From: Trichaptum fuscoviolaceum
Taxonomy: Eukaryota; Basidiomycota; Agaricomycetes; Hymenochaetales; Trichaptaceae
DNA: 64,000 nt
NCBI GenBank assembly: GCA_910574455.1
Contig: CAJSYZ010000002.1
Location: 521,671 to 585,670 of the forward strand
Direction: 5' to 3'
Both the position numbers and the translations under genes were made by a program. Within the stretch, counting starts at the first letter, position 1. Every line of letters begins with the position of its first letter. The notes under the pieces are model-generated. The model was not told where the DNA came from and did no database searches. It saw only the letters and a program-made list of their open reading frames with translations. This document shows, piece after piece, positions 12,073 through 25,397 of the stretch.

Positions 12073-13249
12073 TCATTGACGCGCGGTGACTCCTTGATTA
12101 CACGTCCTTTTGGACAAGCCAAACGCCGGTTCTCCGAGCATCATAGTTCCGCTTATTGTTGCTAGATCTAGAAGCGAAAGAAGCCATGTTAAGAACATCC
12201 CCTTCTTGATTAGAGGTTGGTAAGAGAGAACGGGTCGAACAAGAAGGTCATTAGCGGTACGCGAGTGGACACCCAAGTACAGCACATCAGATAATCAACG
12301 CGATCAGCGCCGGGGTATCGTACTGATGGAAGCTATAACTAGCACGCGCGTCCGGGATTTTATTCCACATACATGGCATTTCTGCAGACCGGAGTGATGA
12401 TCGGCCTTTTCGGGCGGAGAGTGAGAACCCCGGACAAAACAGTCGCGCAAGAACTTTAGTGCAGATTAGGCCATTCTTCTCCATTAGAACGCCTGCACAG
12501 AAGCTGCCTAGTATCGTGGAGAAATGGTACTGCATTAGCGGCAAGTTGTTTGAAGTGCGAAAAGTTGAGCTCACCTCCAACATTCTTTTCATATATCGCC
12601 ATCAATTGAACGAGTTCTACTTCTTGAGTCCCAGCCATGTGACCCTTGCAAATTACAGACCAGATGCTTCTGTACGGTTTAGGAGAAGAAAGATGGCAGT
12701 TAAGGCGCAGAGTACATATCTGACGAAGGCTGCCTCACGAAGGTACCGAACGATTCAGCGATGGGTCCACTGACTGGCAGATGAAGCTTCCCGAGCTTGC
12801 ATCGCTTGTACGTGGAATTACTTTTTATTCTTTAGATTGGTTGTACCAGTGGATGGAGAGAAGGAGGGCAACCTCAACAGAGTCAAACTGAGGCATTGCG
12901 TGCGGAGGGCTGTCCGGTGGCAAAAGGCGAAAATGGGACAATCGGATGCTTCCGGACCATAAATTTGACGCAATTTTCCACAGTCCGATAACCTAGTAAG
13001 TAGTACTATGAAAGGAAAGACCGAAGCCCGAGAACATACTGAATCGAGTAGTAAGTAAGGCAAGACTCTTGCCGGCCGGATGAGGTATAATCGATATACT
13101 ATCTCTACTTCAATTTGGAGCTCAGTTTTAACGACAACTTTCCATGAAGCATAACGATCCGAGTGTTTCTTGAAGAAAAGAAGCATCGTGTATTCAAGCG
13201 AGCCGAAGAAATGAAGCCGGAAGCACTGCATATATACATATGCACACAT
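12073..13249 (-). pseudogene. possible remnant of another membrane-protein gene
   Basis: Minus-strand pieces with hydrophobic runs: MCAYVYMQCFRLHFFG and LLFFKKHSDRYASWKVVV near 13,150, STILGSFCAGVLM near 12,500, and LIKKGMFLTWLLSLLDLAT near 12,180. Their order and spacing recall another basidiomycete membrane family (DUF6534), but the frames do not join into one protein that I can defend. It may be a decayed gene or chance. Confidence 0.25.
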
Positions 13250-14082
13250 CAGGCTGAAGAGACAGTAGATCTGATGTCGGAGGATCCATCAGAATAACTG
13301 AAGGTTGGTATTGAGTGCCTTTGCGCTGAGATCTTCGATATAACTAAGATGTTCGGGCCCGGGCCGTTGTTCAAAGTATGATAGATTGTGATGGCACTCT
13401 TCAAACAAACTACGCTGTCTCATTAACTAACCCGCGATTTGTCAGTAATGATTGTCCTTTCCATATCCATCCCAATAATTCATCTCAATTCCTTTCGCAG
13501 AGTCCGAGGAATGCAAAATTTCCTGCTCATGGCAAACTGCGTTTGCTTTACTGGAAGTTGGTAGAATTGTCATTAGCCGGAAAATGGACGGGAAGGGCTG
13601 GCGGGACCCGAGTTCGGAGACTCCCGACTCGGACTCGGACTCGGACTCGCGCGCCGTGACATAACTCAGGCTCAGGCTGTGTCACATGTCAACTTCTTTG
13701 CCATCGACCACGACGATCAAGGCCAGGGAAAGCCGAAAGTCTCAAGACCTCAAGATTTTCTGCAGAAAGTGGTCTCCATTAGGCATCTACTACTGCGACA
13801 ACGTGCGGGAGTGGCAACTTGAAGGAGGGGAGTCGCATAAAGTGCGTCAAATCAAGTCATTGTGTTTGATACTGTAAGCACTACTCCGGATGCATCACGA
13901 TCACCTCAGGTGATCTAATAATCATCACACAGAAGCTTAAGGATTCTCTCGCTCTCAGGATCTTTATTACTCGATCCTTGATGAACAAATTTGCGTGAGT
14001 AATCATCCGGCCAAGACTATTACAAGGTGCACTGCCTCATCACAATGATCATGTCCAACTCGATATAATTTGGACGAGATCC
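13250..14082. other. intergenic with a short microsatellite
   Basis: No gene recognised. A run of the hexamer GGACTC, about four units, lies near 13,622-13,648. Confidence 0.5.
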
Positions 14083-15676
14083 ATGGACCCGACAGTCTTG
14101 GGTTTCCCCCATTTCCTGTCTGCGATGTCCCAGATATCTGTTGGTGATCTCACTTCCGAAATACAGGCGGTGTATTCCTCGAGAATGGCATGGGGTGAGC
14201 TGTATCCTTCTCCCACTACAAATATATCTAGTTAACTTAGAATACAGCCTCTGCCATGACGTTGCTATTCTATGACTATGGTATGTCTTCGCAATCGTGG
14301 CCAAATGTACACTGCTAATTTGAAGCTTTAGCTTGCACCTTTTCTCGAGAAAAGACAACCATCTGGGTAGGCAATTGATGATTCTACATAGATTAATTGC
14401 ATACCAAGGTTGCTGTCTCAGCCCAGTCGATGGTCTATGGGAAAGGTCCTATTCCTGTTGGTGAGATTACAATGCTGGGAATAGGCCGTTATCATAGTCA
14501 ACTTTAGTCTCTGTCTCTCTTGAATGCTGTAGATCCGTTATTTTTCGCTTATAGCTATGAGGTAAGCCAAGAATTCAGTCACGTTAAGAGCTTACTCAGA
14601 TAAACTCTTTAGCTTTATCACAATTGGCAAGTGATATCTTCTGGCAAGGTTTCTTACTTGCACTCACTTTAGGCTAGTTGAGTTTGGATGGATTTCCCCT
14701 ACTCCTGAAGTACGTCCCATACTACTCCCTATTTGCAAGTAATTTAACACTCGAAGTAGTTGTGAGTAAAACTCATTGCACCGAGAATTTAGGATGATTC
14801 GACTTGTCGCTTATGGCTCCTAAACTACTTTATTGTCAGATGTAAGTGGCCACGTAGATTGCGTATGCATTATTGGCTTATCGAAAATTTGGTTTAGGTA
14901 CGGCCTGGGCTCGATGGCAATGGATAACGGGCACGATAGAGACGATATTAACTCAGTGTGAGCTAGGTCTTTCGGAATGTATCGTTTGTCTTCTGACTTG
15001 TATACCAGTGACAATGCAATTTCGCATCTACGCTATGTACGAGAAAAACCGCAAGATATTAGTATTCATGGCCTGTTGCTTTACCGGATCTGTAGCAATC
15101 AGCTTAACGATCATTTCCAAGGTTATGGCTTCAGAACATCGTATGTTTATATTAGCTTATGGCTCCTACGATCCGCTGATTCCAATAATCAAGCAATTCC
15201 TGATCCGACAATGGGCTTGTTTCGAATACGGCTCTGTGTTCCTCTCGACCTCTCAAAGTTATACAAGCTATTCTGGATCCCACTTCTGTCTTTTGAAGTG
15301 ATCTTGTTCGCTCTCGCGCTTTATAAAGGCCTCGGCTATCTGAGGATGTACAAAATAGGGGCGAAGCCTGGTCCACTCACTTTACTCCTCTTTCGAGACT
15401 CGGTAATCTACTTTGTTATGTGAGTCATGAAACCAAGTTGGTTGAAGATTTATTGTTTATGAAGATGACGCGTTTAAAACTAGTGTGTTCTCTGCTCTTC
15501 TTATGAACGAGCTTGTATGGGATCTAGGCGGAGTGAGCATTGCTATCTTGATGCTTTTCACTACTAACAAGGTCCTATGGAAAGTTAACAATAGTAGAGG
15601 CACCTGCAGCGTTCTCATTAACTATGGGATGTGTAATGAGCCAACGACTTCTGCTGAATATTCGAGAGAGCTATGA
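14083..15676 (+). CDS. DUF6533-type multi-pass membrane protein, copy 3
   Basis: Start MDPTVLGFPHFLSAMS. Phase-matched splicing gives ASAMTLLFYDYACTFSRE, then KTTIW, PSRWSMGKVLFLL and IRYFSLIAM, the family signature. Downstream are FRIYAMYEKNRKILVF, a helix with WIPLLSFEVILFALALYKG, LLLFRDSVIYFVM and MNELVWDLGGVSIAIL, ending at 15,676. It closely parallels copy 2 over the whole length, including the order RDS(V)xYF then MNELVW. Seven or so membrane segments are expected. Exons between 14,590 and 14,860 are not fully resolved. Confidence 0.7.
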
Positions 15677-16187
15677 TAATCATCTCTCGAGTTTAGGAAC
15701 AACACTATCAAATTTTGTTGCCCATGTAGAGGAGTCGACAGTTGCATAAACCATTATCCATGATTTCTGCCAACCGATGGAATGTTCGTAAACTTATCTT
15801 GCGTGGGTTGATGTGGGTTCACCGGAGAAAACCAACCATCGCTCTCACCCATCTGAAAGACGGGATTTGCTGCTCAATATTAGTAGTCAACGTCTTACCT
15901 ACATAGCACCTCTCAGATTGTTGTTGAATTATTATTCTATATTCCTCTTCAGATGCTTCGGATATCTGCAAACCCCTTCAATATTGCAAACACGATCCAG
16001 GTGGTGACCAAAGGCATAGACATGTTTCTTGTACAAAGAGAATAGTACCCAAATGACTTCGTCTCTTAAGGAGTCCCGAATATTGTCAATCAAACAGCGG
16101 TAGTAATGTATAAGAATTACAAGTTATTGTATCTAGTCCCTAGTCCATACTTTCAGAGCGCGATAATGTAGTAGGAACCAAGAAAAT
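15677..16187. other. gap between convergent genes; faint membrane-gene trace
   Basis: On the minus strand near 16,030-16,080 a short frame reads RDSLRDEVIWVLFSLYKK, which recalls the RDSV/MNELVW region of the DUF6533 copies. It is too short to call. The rest shows nothing. Confidence 0.35.
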
Positions 16188-18025
16188 TCAGGCTAGCGAG
16201 ATATAATGCGCATGTTGAGGAAGCGTAATCAATTCGTACTGGGCTTTGTCGTTGGGCACTGTTCTTCTCCAAAGATTAATGAGGAGGAGTGTGAATGCAT
16301 ATAACAAGAATGCCCCGCTGAATTATAACGTCAGAGATGCTGATAAGAACGTAGATGCGCTCTGAACTCACCTGAATATTATTGAGGTAAGGGTAACGTG
16401 GTCGATTTCCCTTTCGTGAATATCGTGAAGTTGTTCGTGCGTTGCACACATAAGAAGCAGGCTAGTGGACTAAAGTAAGCGAGTATTGCTGATTTATAAG
16501 ATGATTGTAAGTTACCCTGCAAATACAAACAGCTAAAATGGGACCGTTAGACTCAATGAAGGCGTAAACAACAATATTCTCACCAGAGGCCGAATATGTT
16601 CGACTGCCGAAATGTCGGCCAAGGAATCGGGTTGCGTCTCCTTCCCATCTCCTTCGCTCGCTGCGGTTGTCGGGAAGCTTGACCGTAGCTGGAGTAAAGG
16701 CACTAGAAAAAGCTCCAGGATACGGGATAAGCCGACAAGCGATAAGGTCATCCCGAAGACAGCATGCATCTTAGAGGAAAGTAAGAGCGCTTGCGAGTGC
16801 TCCAACATCGTCCATCCAGTGAACACGAAGCTTCCGGCATCCGTTTAGCTCGCAAATGGGAAAGTAGCATAGTGTGACACACATTAGCGAAGGTATGAAG
16901 CTCCGTTTGTTTCGTCTCGAGATTAGCAGACTGGTCACACCTCCCAGGCACCCTAAGATTAAAGGGATAGTTGAGCTCGTACTCACGTGAGAGACTTTCT
17001 GAATGGACTTACAAACCAGTGCGATAGATCTAAGATTGATGATTATTGATCCGTCAGACGGCGAACAAAGCGCGATATAAATTGTGATCGTACATGTGCT
17101 GCCTGTCCTCTTCATCCCATGACGGCCCATGGTGCTCCGTAAACGCCATATCTAAATTAGAATCGTAATCTAGTCGGATGAAGGGATAAGTATTCGATTC
17201 TCTTACATATTCCCTACGAGGTCATCAGAAAAGTGCGATCGCAGATGTAGACGTGTTTCTCACAAGTAATAAAATGACTCTGGACTCCATTCGGTCTTTG
17301 TTGCGTAGCATGGACGTGAAGATGGTTTCTGTTTCAAGAGCCATGACAAATACAAGTCCATATGCCAGACATAGTGTGCCCTGGGCATTCCATTAGCTTA
17401 CATTCTTAGATTGCGAAATGGGGCAACGCTTACGAGACTGTAATGCGCTAAGCATTGGCCTAACTTGTCCCCTTGACAGTGTCCCTGGAGAGCCGCTGCA
17501 CTGAAGATGCATTGTATCCATCCAACGACCGGAAATGATTTTCCTAGTGCGCTATGGACTGTCCGTGTGGCCAAGCGATAGTCCGAATCTCGTAGACAGA
17601 ACCTCACGACACATCCGAGCAGAGCCTGTACTGAAATGAGTGCGAGTTGCGAGTACGCAGCCAGCTTGAGAATCGGCGTGTCGTCTAAAGCGCTGTCACG
17701 AGAGCGTTCGAGTATCGTGGAGCAGATCAGGGCGAATACTCCTGTTCCCTGCAAAGTCAACATTCAGCAATAAACTTGAGCCTATCTGTAAGCCACTCAC
17801 TTGAACCCAGGGATGCCACTTGCTTCTCGTTAAACCCAGAACCAACCCGACCGGAAACACAACTACCCAAACGACCACCTGTATCAGAAAATGGAGGAGC
17901 AGAAGACCATCGAGGCTTCTTGATGATGTGCTCATTGTTGTTGGATCGTCTCCTTGCGTCGCAGACATCAAGGATATAATAGAAGTTGGGTGCGCAGCGA
18001 CTGGCCCTGATGACCCACTACTCAT
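16188..18025 (-). CDS. YTP1-like multi-pass membrane protein, 11 exons
   Basis: Matches the fungal family that joins a cytochrome-b561-like N-terminal part (DUF2427) to a YTP1-like C-terminal part; the role is poorly known. Exons (minus): 18025-17801, 17748-17434, 17380-17264, 17213-17207, 17151-17094, 17029-17013, 16952-16883, 16830-16584, 16532-16516, 16461-16372, 16317-16188. Together they give 1293 nt and 430 residues in frame. Landmarks: LLLLHFLIQVVVWVVVFPVG near the N-terminus, MAFTEHHGPSW (223-233), CLGGVTSLLISR, FTGWTMLEHSQ (273-283), SSKMHAVFGMTL (288-299), and the tail AGLLLMCATHEQLHDI then AFLLYAFTLLLINLW. Introns are 50-84 nt. Exon 4 is only 7 nt. Everything is open, so the gene looks functional. 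Confidence 0.82.
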
Positions 18026-20157
18026 TTAAACCTATCCCAAGCTGTTTCTAAGGTATTCCGGATAGCTCGCAGGTACAGGGCGTCTTTGGGATGGTGGTTG
18101 AGAGCGACAGGGAGACAAGGGTACGAGACGGCTCAGGGCGTTTGAGCTCATGTGATTACCTACGCTCCCTTACTGCGTGCACAATTCGAGACGGATGTAG
18201 CGTGGCAGCTCCTCTTATCGGCAGCAAGGTGAGAAACGCAGGTACCACTTCGGAAACACCAGCGTTCGTGCCTCCGTCTCACGACACAGTGCATGCCACA
18301 AATAGACCGTGTCGCCAGGAACACTGCACAAAATTAGGATACCGGGCATGAAAGGTGCAACAAATGCCGGATTCTGGACAGGGCTGCTACGACAACTAGC
18401 GCTAACACTGATGGTGCCCAAAGGTGTCTGAAGTGTAGCAACCTCATGATGTGGTATAGTCACAAAAGCACACCTACAAAGCTTTCGCATAGCGCGATTA
18501 ACTCTCAACGAAGACCACAACGCATGGTGTTTCAATTGCATGTCTTATCGCCACGGACACTCACCGAGGTGCTTGCTTTGGCCGGTCCGCGCGGAGAATT
18601 AGTTATACGCCCTAGTTCAATGTCAAACCTTTTGAATGTATTAAGAGGTGTATATCCGGATGCAATTCTCAATAGAACATACGATAATGGACTTGCACGT
18701 ACATAGTCGCCGGACATCGGTGTTAGCGTCGGTGGAACAAGAAGAGCGTGATGTCCACTATGTATCACTGCAAGTAAACGTCTTCCATATCAAGGCGATC
18801 CAATTTAAGAAGTGGAACGTACTCGTGGAGGTGCAGATTAGATATGAATGGGACACCTTTAGGTCGTTTTGTCCAGACCTACGCAATTTTGAAGTAACGA
18901 GGAGAATTGAGGCGGCCAAAAGGAAGAGTTATATTCTTCATTGAGTCGCGTTAAGCCAGCCAGAAAAGTGCAGAAGGTAGCAGTTGACTGAGCTCAGGAC
19001 TAAAGAGCCTCTAGTGTCGTATATAGCCTTTAGAGCATCCACAATGTGAAGACTACAGACTATGGCCTGCAATCAGACGCGACCCCTGGTGGACTGTGCG
19101 CACAAACCTAACAACAACAGCGACAAACAATCAGCGATGTAATAATTGAATTGTGCGCGGCGCCGCCGGCGCGACGACGACGCTGCAGACTGGTACTCAC
19201 CTCAGACTTTTCTGCACGTCTCCTTCAACTACAACATGGCATCCCAGAGCTCAGGATCCCGGCCTTATAGGATTGTTTGAAACAGGTCCGAGCCTCGCAA
19301 GGCGGAAGACAGAAGGGGGTCGACTCTCCAGTTTACTGCAAAGGGCCACGGGCGGCGAACTGGCTTCACCGGCGATGTCGAGCATTGTCGCGAGTTCACA
19401 TCATCACAAGGAGGGATATAAGGAGAAAAGGACAAAGTACTTGCGGAGATAATCACCCGCCCTAGGCTGTACTGATTAGAGAGGTGGAAGTGGGCGCCGA
19501 AGCGATGTCCAGTGAGTGTGAATACTGGGTGACATGTTATTAGAGGAACTGCATGGATAACTGGCCTTTTCAGAGTCTTGAGTTCGACATCAAGAAGAAG
19601 CTTGCATCATCAAATTCATCCTCGTTGTTTTTAGACGCTGGATGATTGGGAATGGCGGAATCAAAACGGCGTCAGAGGTTCAGGGTTTATCATGCCCAAA
19701 AGGGGAAGCTCACATTCCCAGCATCAAATGCAAGTCACTTCTATCAAGTTCTATGAACTGCTTTCACTGCTTCTTTCTATTCTTTGATGAGCTATCTCAT
19801 ACCATCTTCGCATGCGTGCACAACGACAGAACTATTTCGGTAATTCGCGTATGTGCAAGGGGTGTTCATGCGGCCTCTGGCTCTCCACGGCGCCTTTTCC
19901 CGCTAATTCGGTAGCTTAACGGGCCTATGGCATCTTTGATCCCATCTCCATCTTCGAATGCCTAACGTTTCTACTTCGTGATGGATTTTCGATTCGTTGA
20001 TCACTCCGAGACCGAGTCTGGGCGCGCTCATACACATATGCGTTGGTGTTGATGCGTGTGGCCGGCTGAATAGAATCGGGTCTGTCTGGCGAAGTGCTAT
20101 TTAATATAGTCTTATGTACGAGAGTAACGCGGGTCGTGCAGCCTCTGCCCTTAGAAG
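18026..20157. other. long stretch without a recognised gene
   Basis: Short plus-strand frames at 18,525-18,706 (MVFQLHVLSPRTLTEV...) and 18,720-18,944 (...WDTFRSFCPDLRNFEV...) could be two exons of one small gene, but I found no secure splice pair and no known domain. 19,000-20,157 shows only chance frames and a GC-rich patch at 19,155-19,190. The upstream region of DUF6533 copy 4 lies at the end. Confidence 0.35.
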
Positions 20158-21665
20158 ATGTCAGGCTTCTTGCAAGATATAGAAACAGACGCTGAGCACC
20201 TTTACGCCTCACGGTATCTGACGGGTATGTTTGTCCTATGTCGCGTTAGCTGAAACACGCTAACTTGCAGTATGTTTCGCCTCGGTTGCATTATAGTCGC
20301 TGGCGTCACTGTCCTTTTCTATGACGTCCTCTTAACGTTAGCTCAGGAGGTGCAATATGTGTGGTCCAAGGGTAGATGGACGTTCCCGAAGATCGCATAT
20401 ATTATAAATCGCTATGGAATGTGTTCGCTCTCGCTATTTTTCTTGGATAGTCAGTCCTTTCCTTCGCATTTCAAAGATTCCTGTACTGACCAAAGGTATA
20501 ATGTAGTACTCATTCCTTTTAATACTCACTCAAATGACTGGGTAAGATATATGACACCTTTTGAAATTTAGCCTATGCTAATAGAATCTCCAGTCAGTAG
20601 GCACTGTAAAAGCTTTTTCCGATTTCTCATAGTACTATAGGTGCTCTCGCGCGACCAATGCCGTGCTAGTAATTGATGTCTTCATATCGACTATGGGTAA
20701 TGGTAAGTCTAATTCGTTGTTCATCAGTTTCTATCTGAATCTCTGAGTGCGCTACATGAAGCCGTCGTTCTTTATCAGTTAATATCCGTATGGAACAGTA
20801 AACGGTCGGTTGCATGGCTGATGGCTTCCGGCTTTATCATTATGCACTCTACGACAATTGTCTTCGTTGCAGTTACAATCTTCGAATTCCGGGGTATGTT
20901 CTTCTCTAAGTCCAGCGCATATTATTCTTATCCGTTCAACTTCTGTTTCCAGGGCAAATACAATTTCTATCGATCTTTTCTATTCGTGTATGCAACACTA
21001 CTGTCAAGCCTCGAGGATTCATTGGGATCTACGCACCAGCGGTTCGCATTCGATCCCTTCTGAATCCTCATGATTCTGATGCAGATAACTCTTAAAGACT
21101 ATCCTCGATATTTATTCATTCGCATTGTTATTGGCTAATGCCCTTTCTCGGCCTCGTTCGGCCTCACAAAAGCTTCTTGACCTCCTATACGGCGATGGTG
21201 TTGTTTTCTTCATGGTTAGTAGTTAACTTAGAATTTAATCGCAAACCCCATCACTGACTTGCGAGATTAGACTACGTTTAGTACGTACAATGCGCGTTTA
21301 AAAGAGAACGATAATTTTGACATAAATTTAGGCATGCGCTTCATGTGCTTAATGATCACACTTGTCGCTCCTGTCAGTATCTCGTCAATTTTTTTTTTTC
21401 GCATTTACCCATCCTTATCATATTCTATAGGTTAACCTATCGGTTCTCGCCCTCAAGTACGAGTTATCTACTATTACCGAACGTTTTACTCACCTGAACC
21501 CGTAGCTTTGGTAGCAGCATCGTTGCTGTGGCAGTCTCGCGCCTTTACCTCCGTCTGATAGAGAGCGCTCTCAGGACCAGGGATGGTGTAGATAGCGTAT
21601 ACGGGATCGAGACATTGCTTGGAGAAGAAGGCACGGAACTTCAGTATCGCTATACTGGAAAGTAG
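20158..21665 (+). CDS. DUF6533-type multi-pass membrane protein, copy 4 (may be decaying)
   Basis: Start MSGFLQDIETDAEHLYAS. A 57-nt intron joins in phase to MFRLGCIIVAGVTVLFYD, VLLTLAQEVQYVW and WTFPKIAYIINRYG, a clear family signature. Later pieces are SVWNSKRSVAWLMASGF, LLDLLYGDGVVFFMV, VNLSVLALKYEL and the C-terminal RLYLRLIESALRTRDG, ending at a TAG at 21,663-21,665. The middle (20,430-20,780 and 20,900-21,120) is hard to join, and a long T run near 21,390 is unusual for an exon. It may be intact with many introns, or a young pseudogene. Confidence 0.55.
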
Positions 21666-22715
21666 GTCCACTGCACTCTTACTCGTCCAGGGTCGGCCCT
21701 GTATCTATGTATGTACATCACACGGATCCTGTGTACTCTTGAGTCTGAGGTACAGTAATGATATTATAATCTTGAGAAGCTCCGGGCTGCTCGGTATCGG
21801 TTGACAGCTCTAGGCACAACCAATCATCAATTTTACACCATTTCATCACAACATAAAACAAGATCGGAGAATAAAACCTTGTAGCAGCAAGTTTCTTCTT
21901 TAAAGTTACTAGTAATTAGTCATGTCAAGCTAGGCATGGGAAACTAATTCTGGAGACGATGATTGGCTTTCGCACGTATCCCTTGATTTGACAAAGACAA
22001 AGTCTCATGAGAACGCCGCTCAGTGCTCAATCGGTCTTGAGATTGGCGGATTGTTCAAATCACCGGGCATATCAAGCTTCAGCAATCAGAAGTCATATTG
22101 TATTCAAGCGCCAACTAGGAGGGTTTCGATACTTTCCATCATGATCATGGAGATATTACTATGTGTAACATACGGCGGATGCCCGGGGCCGCCGGGTTCA
22201 GCCTGTATACCATTTTAGGAGTATGTATTGGAAGCGATCCAAAAATAGAAGGAAGAGACGACACTGCCGCCTGCAGCCTGAGTGTGCTTCTTCACCTCAC
22301 TCTACCTCATCATCTGCAACCGTCAAATGAAGTTCATCACGCTTCTCGAGGTTGACGTTTGTCACATGCTGCAGCTCAAAGTCCATATAAGTCTTACATC
22401 TGATGTAAGGTGGATGAGACTGTGCACTTCTGCTGCTTCTTTGATGCTAGGGATCGGGGGAATGGGAAGGTGATTGCGCTCTAATTGTGGACCCGAGGAG
22501 TTCATCAAATGGCAGAATGTGCCAGTGTCTTTTCTGGTTACTACCCGTATGAAGCTTCCATTCTTACATACGCAGTGACCCAAGCACCCTATCCCCCCAG
22601 TCTCTTCTGCAACGCTGTCACTGCAACCTGCAACTTCTAAGTCCAGCGTAAGCTTTATCGTCCCTGTCCTCTTTGCGTACCTAAATACTACCTCTCTTTA
22701 GCAGTGACTTGAACT
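21666..22715. other. intergenic, no gene seen
   Basis: Upstream region of the MFS gene. Only short frames; no repeat noted. Confidence 0.5.
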
Positions 22716-24810
22716 ATGCCGAACATGGTGGATAACGAGCGAACGACTGCTACTGTGCAACCGACGGGTGCGGATGGGAATGTGGCGCCGAAGAGAGACT
22801 TGCGGTTTTGGATGTGCTTGACGTCTCTCATGATATCTTCTTTCATTATAGCATTGGATCTTGTACGTCTTTCTCGCGTCCTCTCTATATCACTGCTGAT
22901 TCTGGCTTTGCAGAGCGGTGTGTCGACGGCTCTCCCTGTGATATTGCACGATTTAGGAGGAACGCAGTTCGAATGGATCGGCTCAGCGTATGCCCTCGCG
23001 GCGACGGCATTCCTTCCCTTGAGTGGAGGCTTGGCGCAGGTGAGTTGAACTAATCGTACCTTCGAGATGTCTGACTTATGTTTCATTTGGGAAGGTGTTT
23101 GGTCGTAGAGGGGTTATGCTTCTACAAATATTTCTTTTTGCCTTCGGTAGCGCTTTATGCGGCGCAGCGCAGTCCATGAACTTCCTCATAGGAGGTCGAA
23201 GTGAGGACAATGTATCTATCGATTGCTATTCCTGCTAATGACCTTGCGTAGCTGTCCAAGGCATAGGTGCAGGCGGTATCATGTCTTTGACGTCCATCAT
23301 CCTTTCCGACTTAGTGCCACTGCAAGAGCGTGGGAAATACAACTCATTCATTGCATTGTAAGCTCCGAATCAGCCATATAGAATAGCAGAATTACTGACA
23401 GCAGTTCAGGGCCTACGGATTCGCTGTGGCCATTGGCCCTGAAGTCGCTGGCGCACTGGCGGAGCATGGACAATGGCGATGGTTCTTTTGTACGTTGTTG
23501 TTTTGATAACCTTTATGCCTTGGGGCAAGAATTGATCACTCGATAGACATGAACCTCCCTATTTGTGGCGTGGCAGCGTTACTTGTGCTCACCGTGGATC
23601 TGCGTGTTCCGAGAAGGACGTTTAAGGAGAAGATGGCCTCCCTGGACTGGATGTAAGGAATCATGACCTATTCTCGTATGATTTGGCACTAATTATGATC
23701 GATGCAGTGGCAACTTCCTCGTCGCGGCCAGTACTGCATCTGTCGTCCTCGCTTTAACGTGGGGTGGCCTTGAATTTGCGTGGACCTCCTTCCATGTGCT
23801 TGTACCGCTCATTGTTGGGCTTGTTGGTTTGGTCGTATTCATGATTTACGAAGATATTTTCCCGAAGTTCCCTTTGGTATGATCTCAGATATGTGCTCGT
23901 TCTACCCACTCTGATGAAATGACGATTTAGGTACCACTTGAGGTCCTCAGCTCAATAACGGGAATTAGTGGTTTCATCCAGACCTCCCTAACGCAGGTTT
24001 ACATGCTCGCAGTCCTATGTGAGCAGCAGATCAAGTAACAATGTCACTCTATCGCTAACACTCTACATCATTCCAGATTACCTGCCGGTCTACTACCAAG
24101 CCTGTAAAGACGCCTCCCCAATCGGCTCAGGTGTAGACCTTTTTGGGTTGGCTTTCACTTTACTTCCCGTGGGGGCTGTCTCGGGTTTAAGCGTAACAAA
24201 GTCAGGCCGCTACAGGCCTCAGCTTTGGTTCGCGTGGATCTGTCTCGTTGTCGGAGCTGGTCTTCTTAGCACATTGCATTTTGATTCGAGCCGCGGCGCG
24301 TCCATCGGATACCAAATCATTCTCGGCTTTGGGATCGGTACATTGATGACCTCGACGTTCTTCCCTGTCCTGGCACCTCTGCCGGTGACACTTAACGCAC
24401 CTGCGCTGGCGTTCTTTATGTTCGTGCGCTTCTTCTCGCAAGTGTGGGGTGTGACGATTGGCGGCGCCGTCCTGCAAAACGAACTCCGCAAACGGCTTCC
24501 CGGGGACTTCGTTTCTCAATTCCCCGGCGGGACGTCCATCGCATACTCGATCATTCCTGTCATCCGCACCTTGGATGAGCCGCTCAAGACGAATGTACGC
24601 ATTGCATTCGCGGAGAGTTTACGCGTGCTCTGGCAGGTACTCATAGGCGTTGCTGGGCTTGCATTCATTGCGAGTCTGTTCATGAAAGGTCTTCCGCTGC
24701 ATACCTCCGTTGATAAGGACTGGGGCCTGAAGGAGAGCGAGAAGAAGTTAGAGGACGGCAACTCGGTCGAGTTAGGAGAGAATCGATCAGATACGTCAAT
24801 GGCAAAATGA
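22716..24810 (+). CDS. MFS transporter, DHA2-like (about 14 membrane segments), 9 exons
   Basis: A proton-coupled exporter of the major facilitator superfamily, expected in the plasma or vacuole membrane. Exons 22716-22862, 22914-23039, 23095-23200, 23252-23357, 23410-23489, 23547-23652, 23708-23876, 23931-24018 and 24077-24810 join with matching phases into 553 residues. Motifs include SGVSTALPVIL after helix 1, the loop LAQVFGRRGVML (motif-A-like), GIGAGGIMSL, and WRWFFYMNLPICG at the start of the second half, typical of DHA2 drug and metabolite pumps. The C-terminus is polar and acidic. Substrate unknown. Its presence near the NRPS-like gene fits an export role for that product, but 16 kb separate them. 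Confidence 0.88.
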
Positions 24811-25397
24811 ACGATTGTACGCGTCGATGCGGTAACTTTTCTCAAAATACGATTTTGGTTTCATTTATGAAAGTTCATGCTTCTTTCATGGGTTCTGTAA
24901 TCTTATGTGTCTCTCTAACTTAGTGATATAGTCTTTCTTTAAATATTAGTGGTATCTGTACTTCGAAAGCGACAGTTACTGTACCTCATGCACGATTTAG
25001 TTATTGCAATTCATCATTTAGCTCCGAGGATCAGAGCACGGTGCTTTGTTGTATCGGACGTTTTATAAGCAACATTTTCCTCGCTGAAGACCCAAAGCTC
25101 AAATCTGTGACATCAAGATCCAGAGTTATGTATGTGGGAGCTACTACCTGCATTTTTCACGAGATGTAAATGAAGGCGCAAACGTAGGCTCAGGTTGCCG
25201 AAATATGAAGATCATTGTTCGGCGTTACTTCTCATTGTTCGGGGGTGCTCTGTTCTGCGATCATCTTCAAAAAGCCTTCAATACCAACAAGGTTGCAGTC
25301 ACGGGTGTCCAATGAATCAGAAGACACATTTTACATACATAGCTACACACCGTGCCCGTAGTTAATTTGATCTTCAAGCCAAAATCGTTATTATACA
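24811..25397. other. intergenic, no gene seen
   Basis: 3' flank of the MFS gene running into the minus-strand NRPS-like fragment. No gene or clear repeat. Confidence 0.45.
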
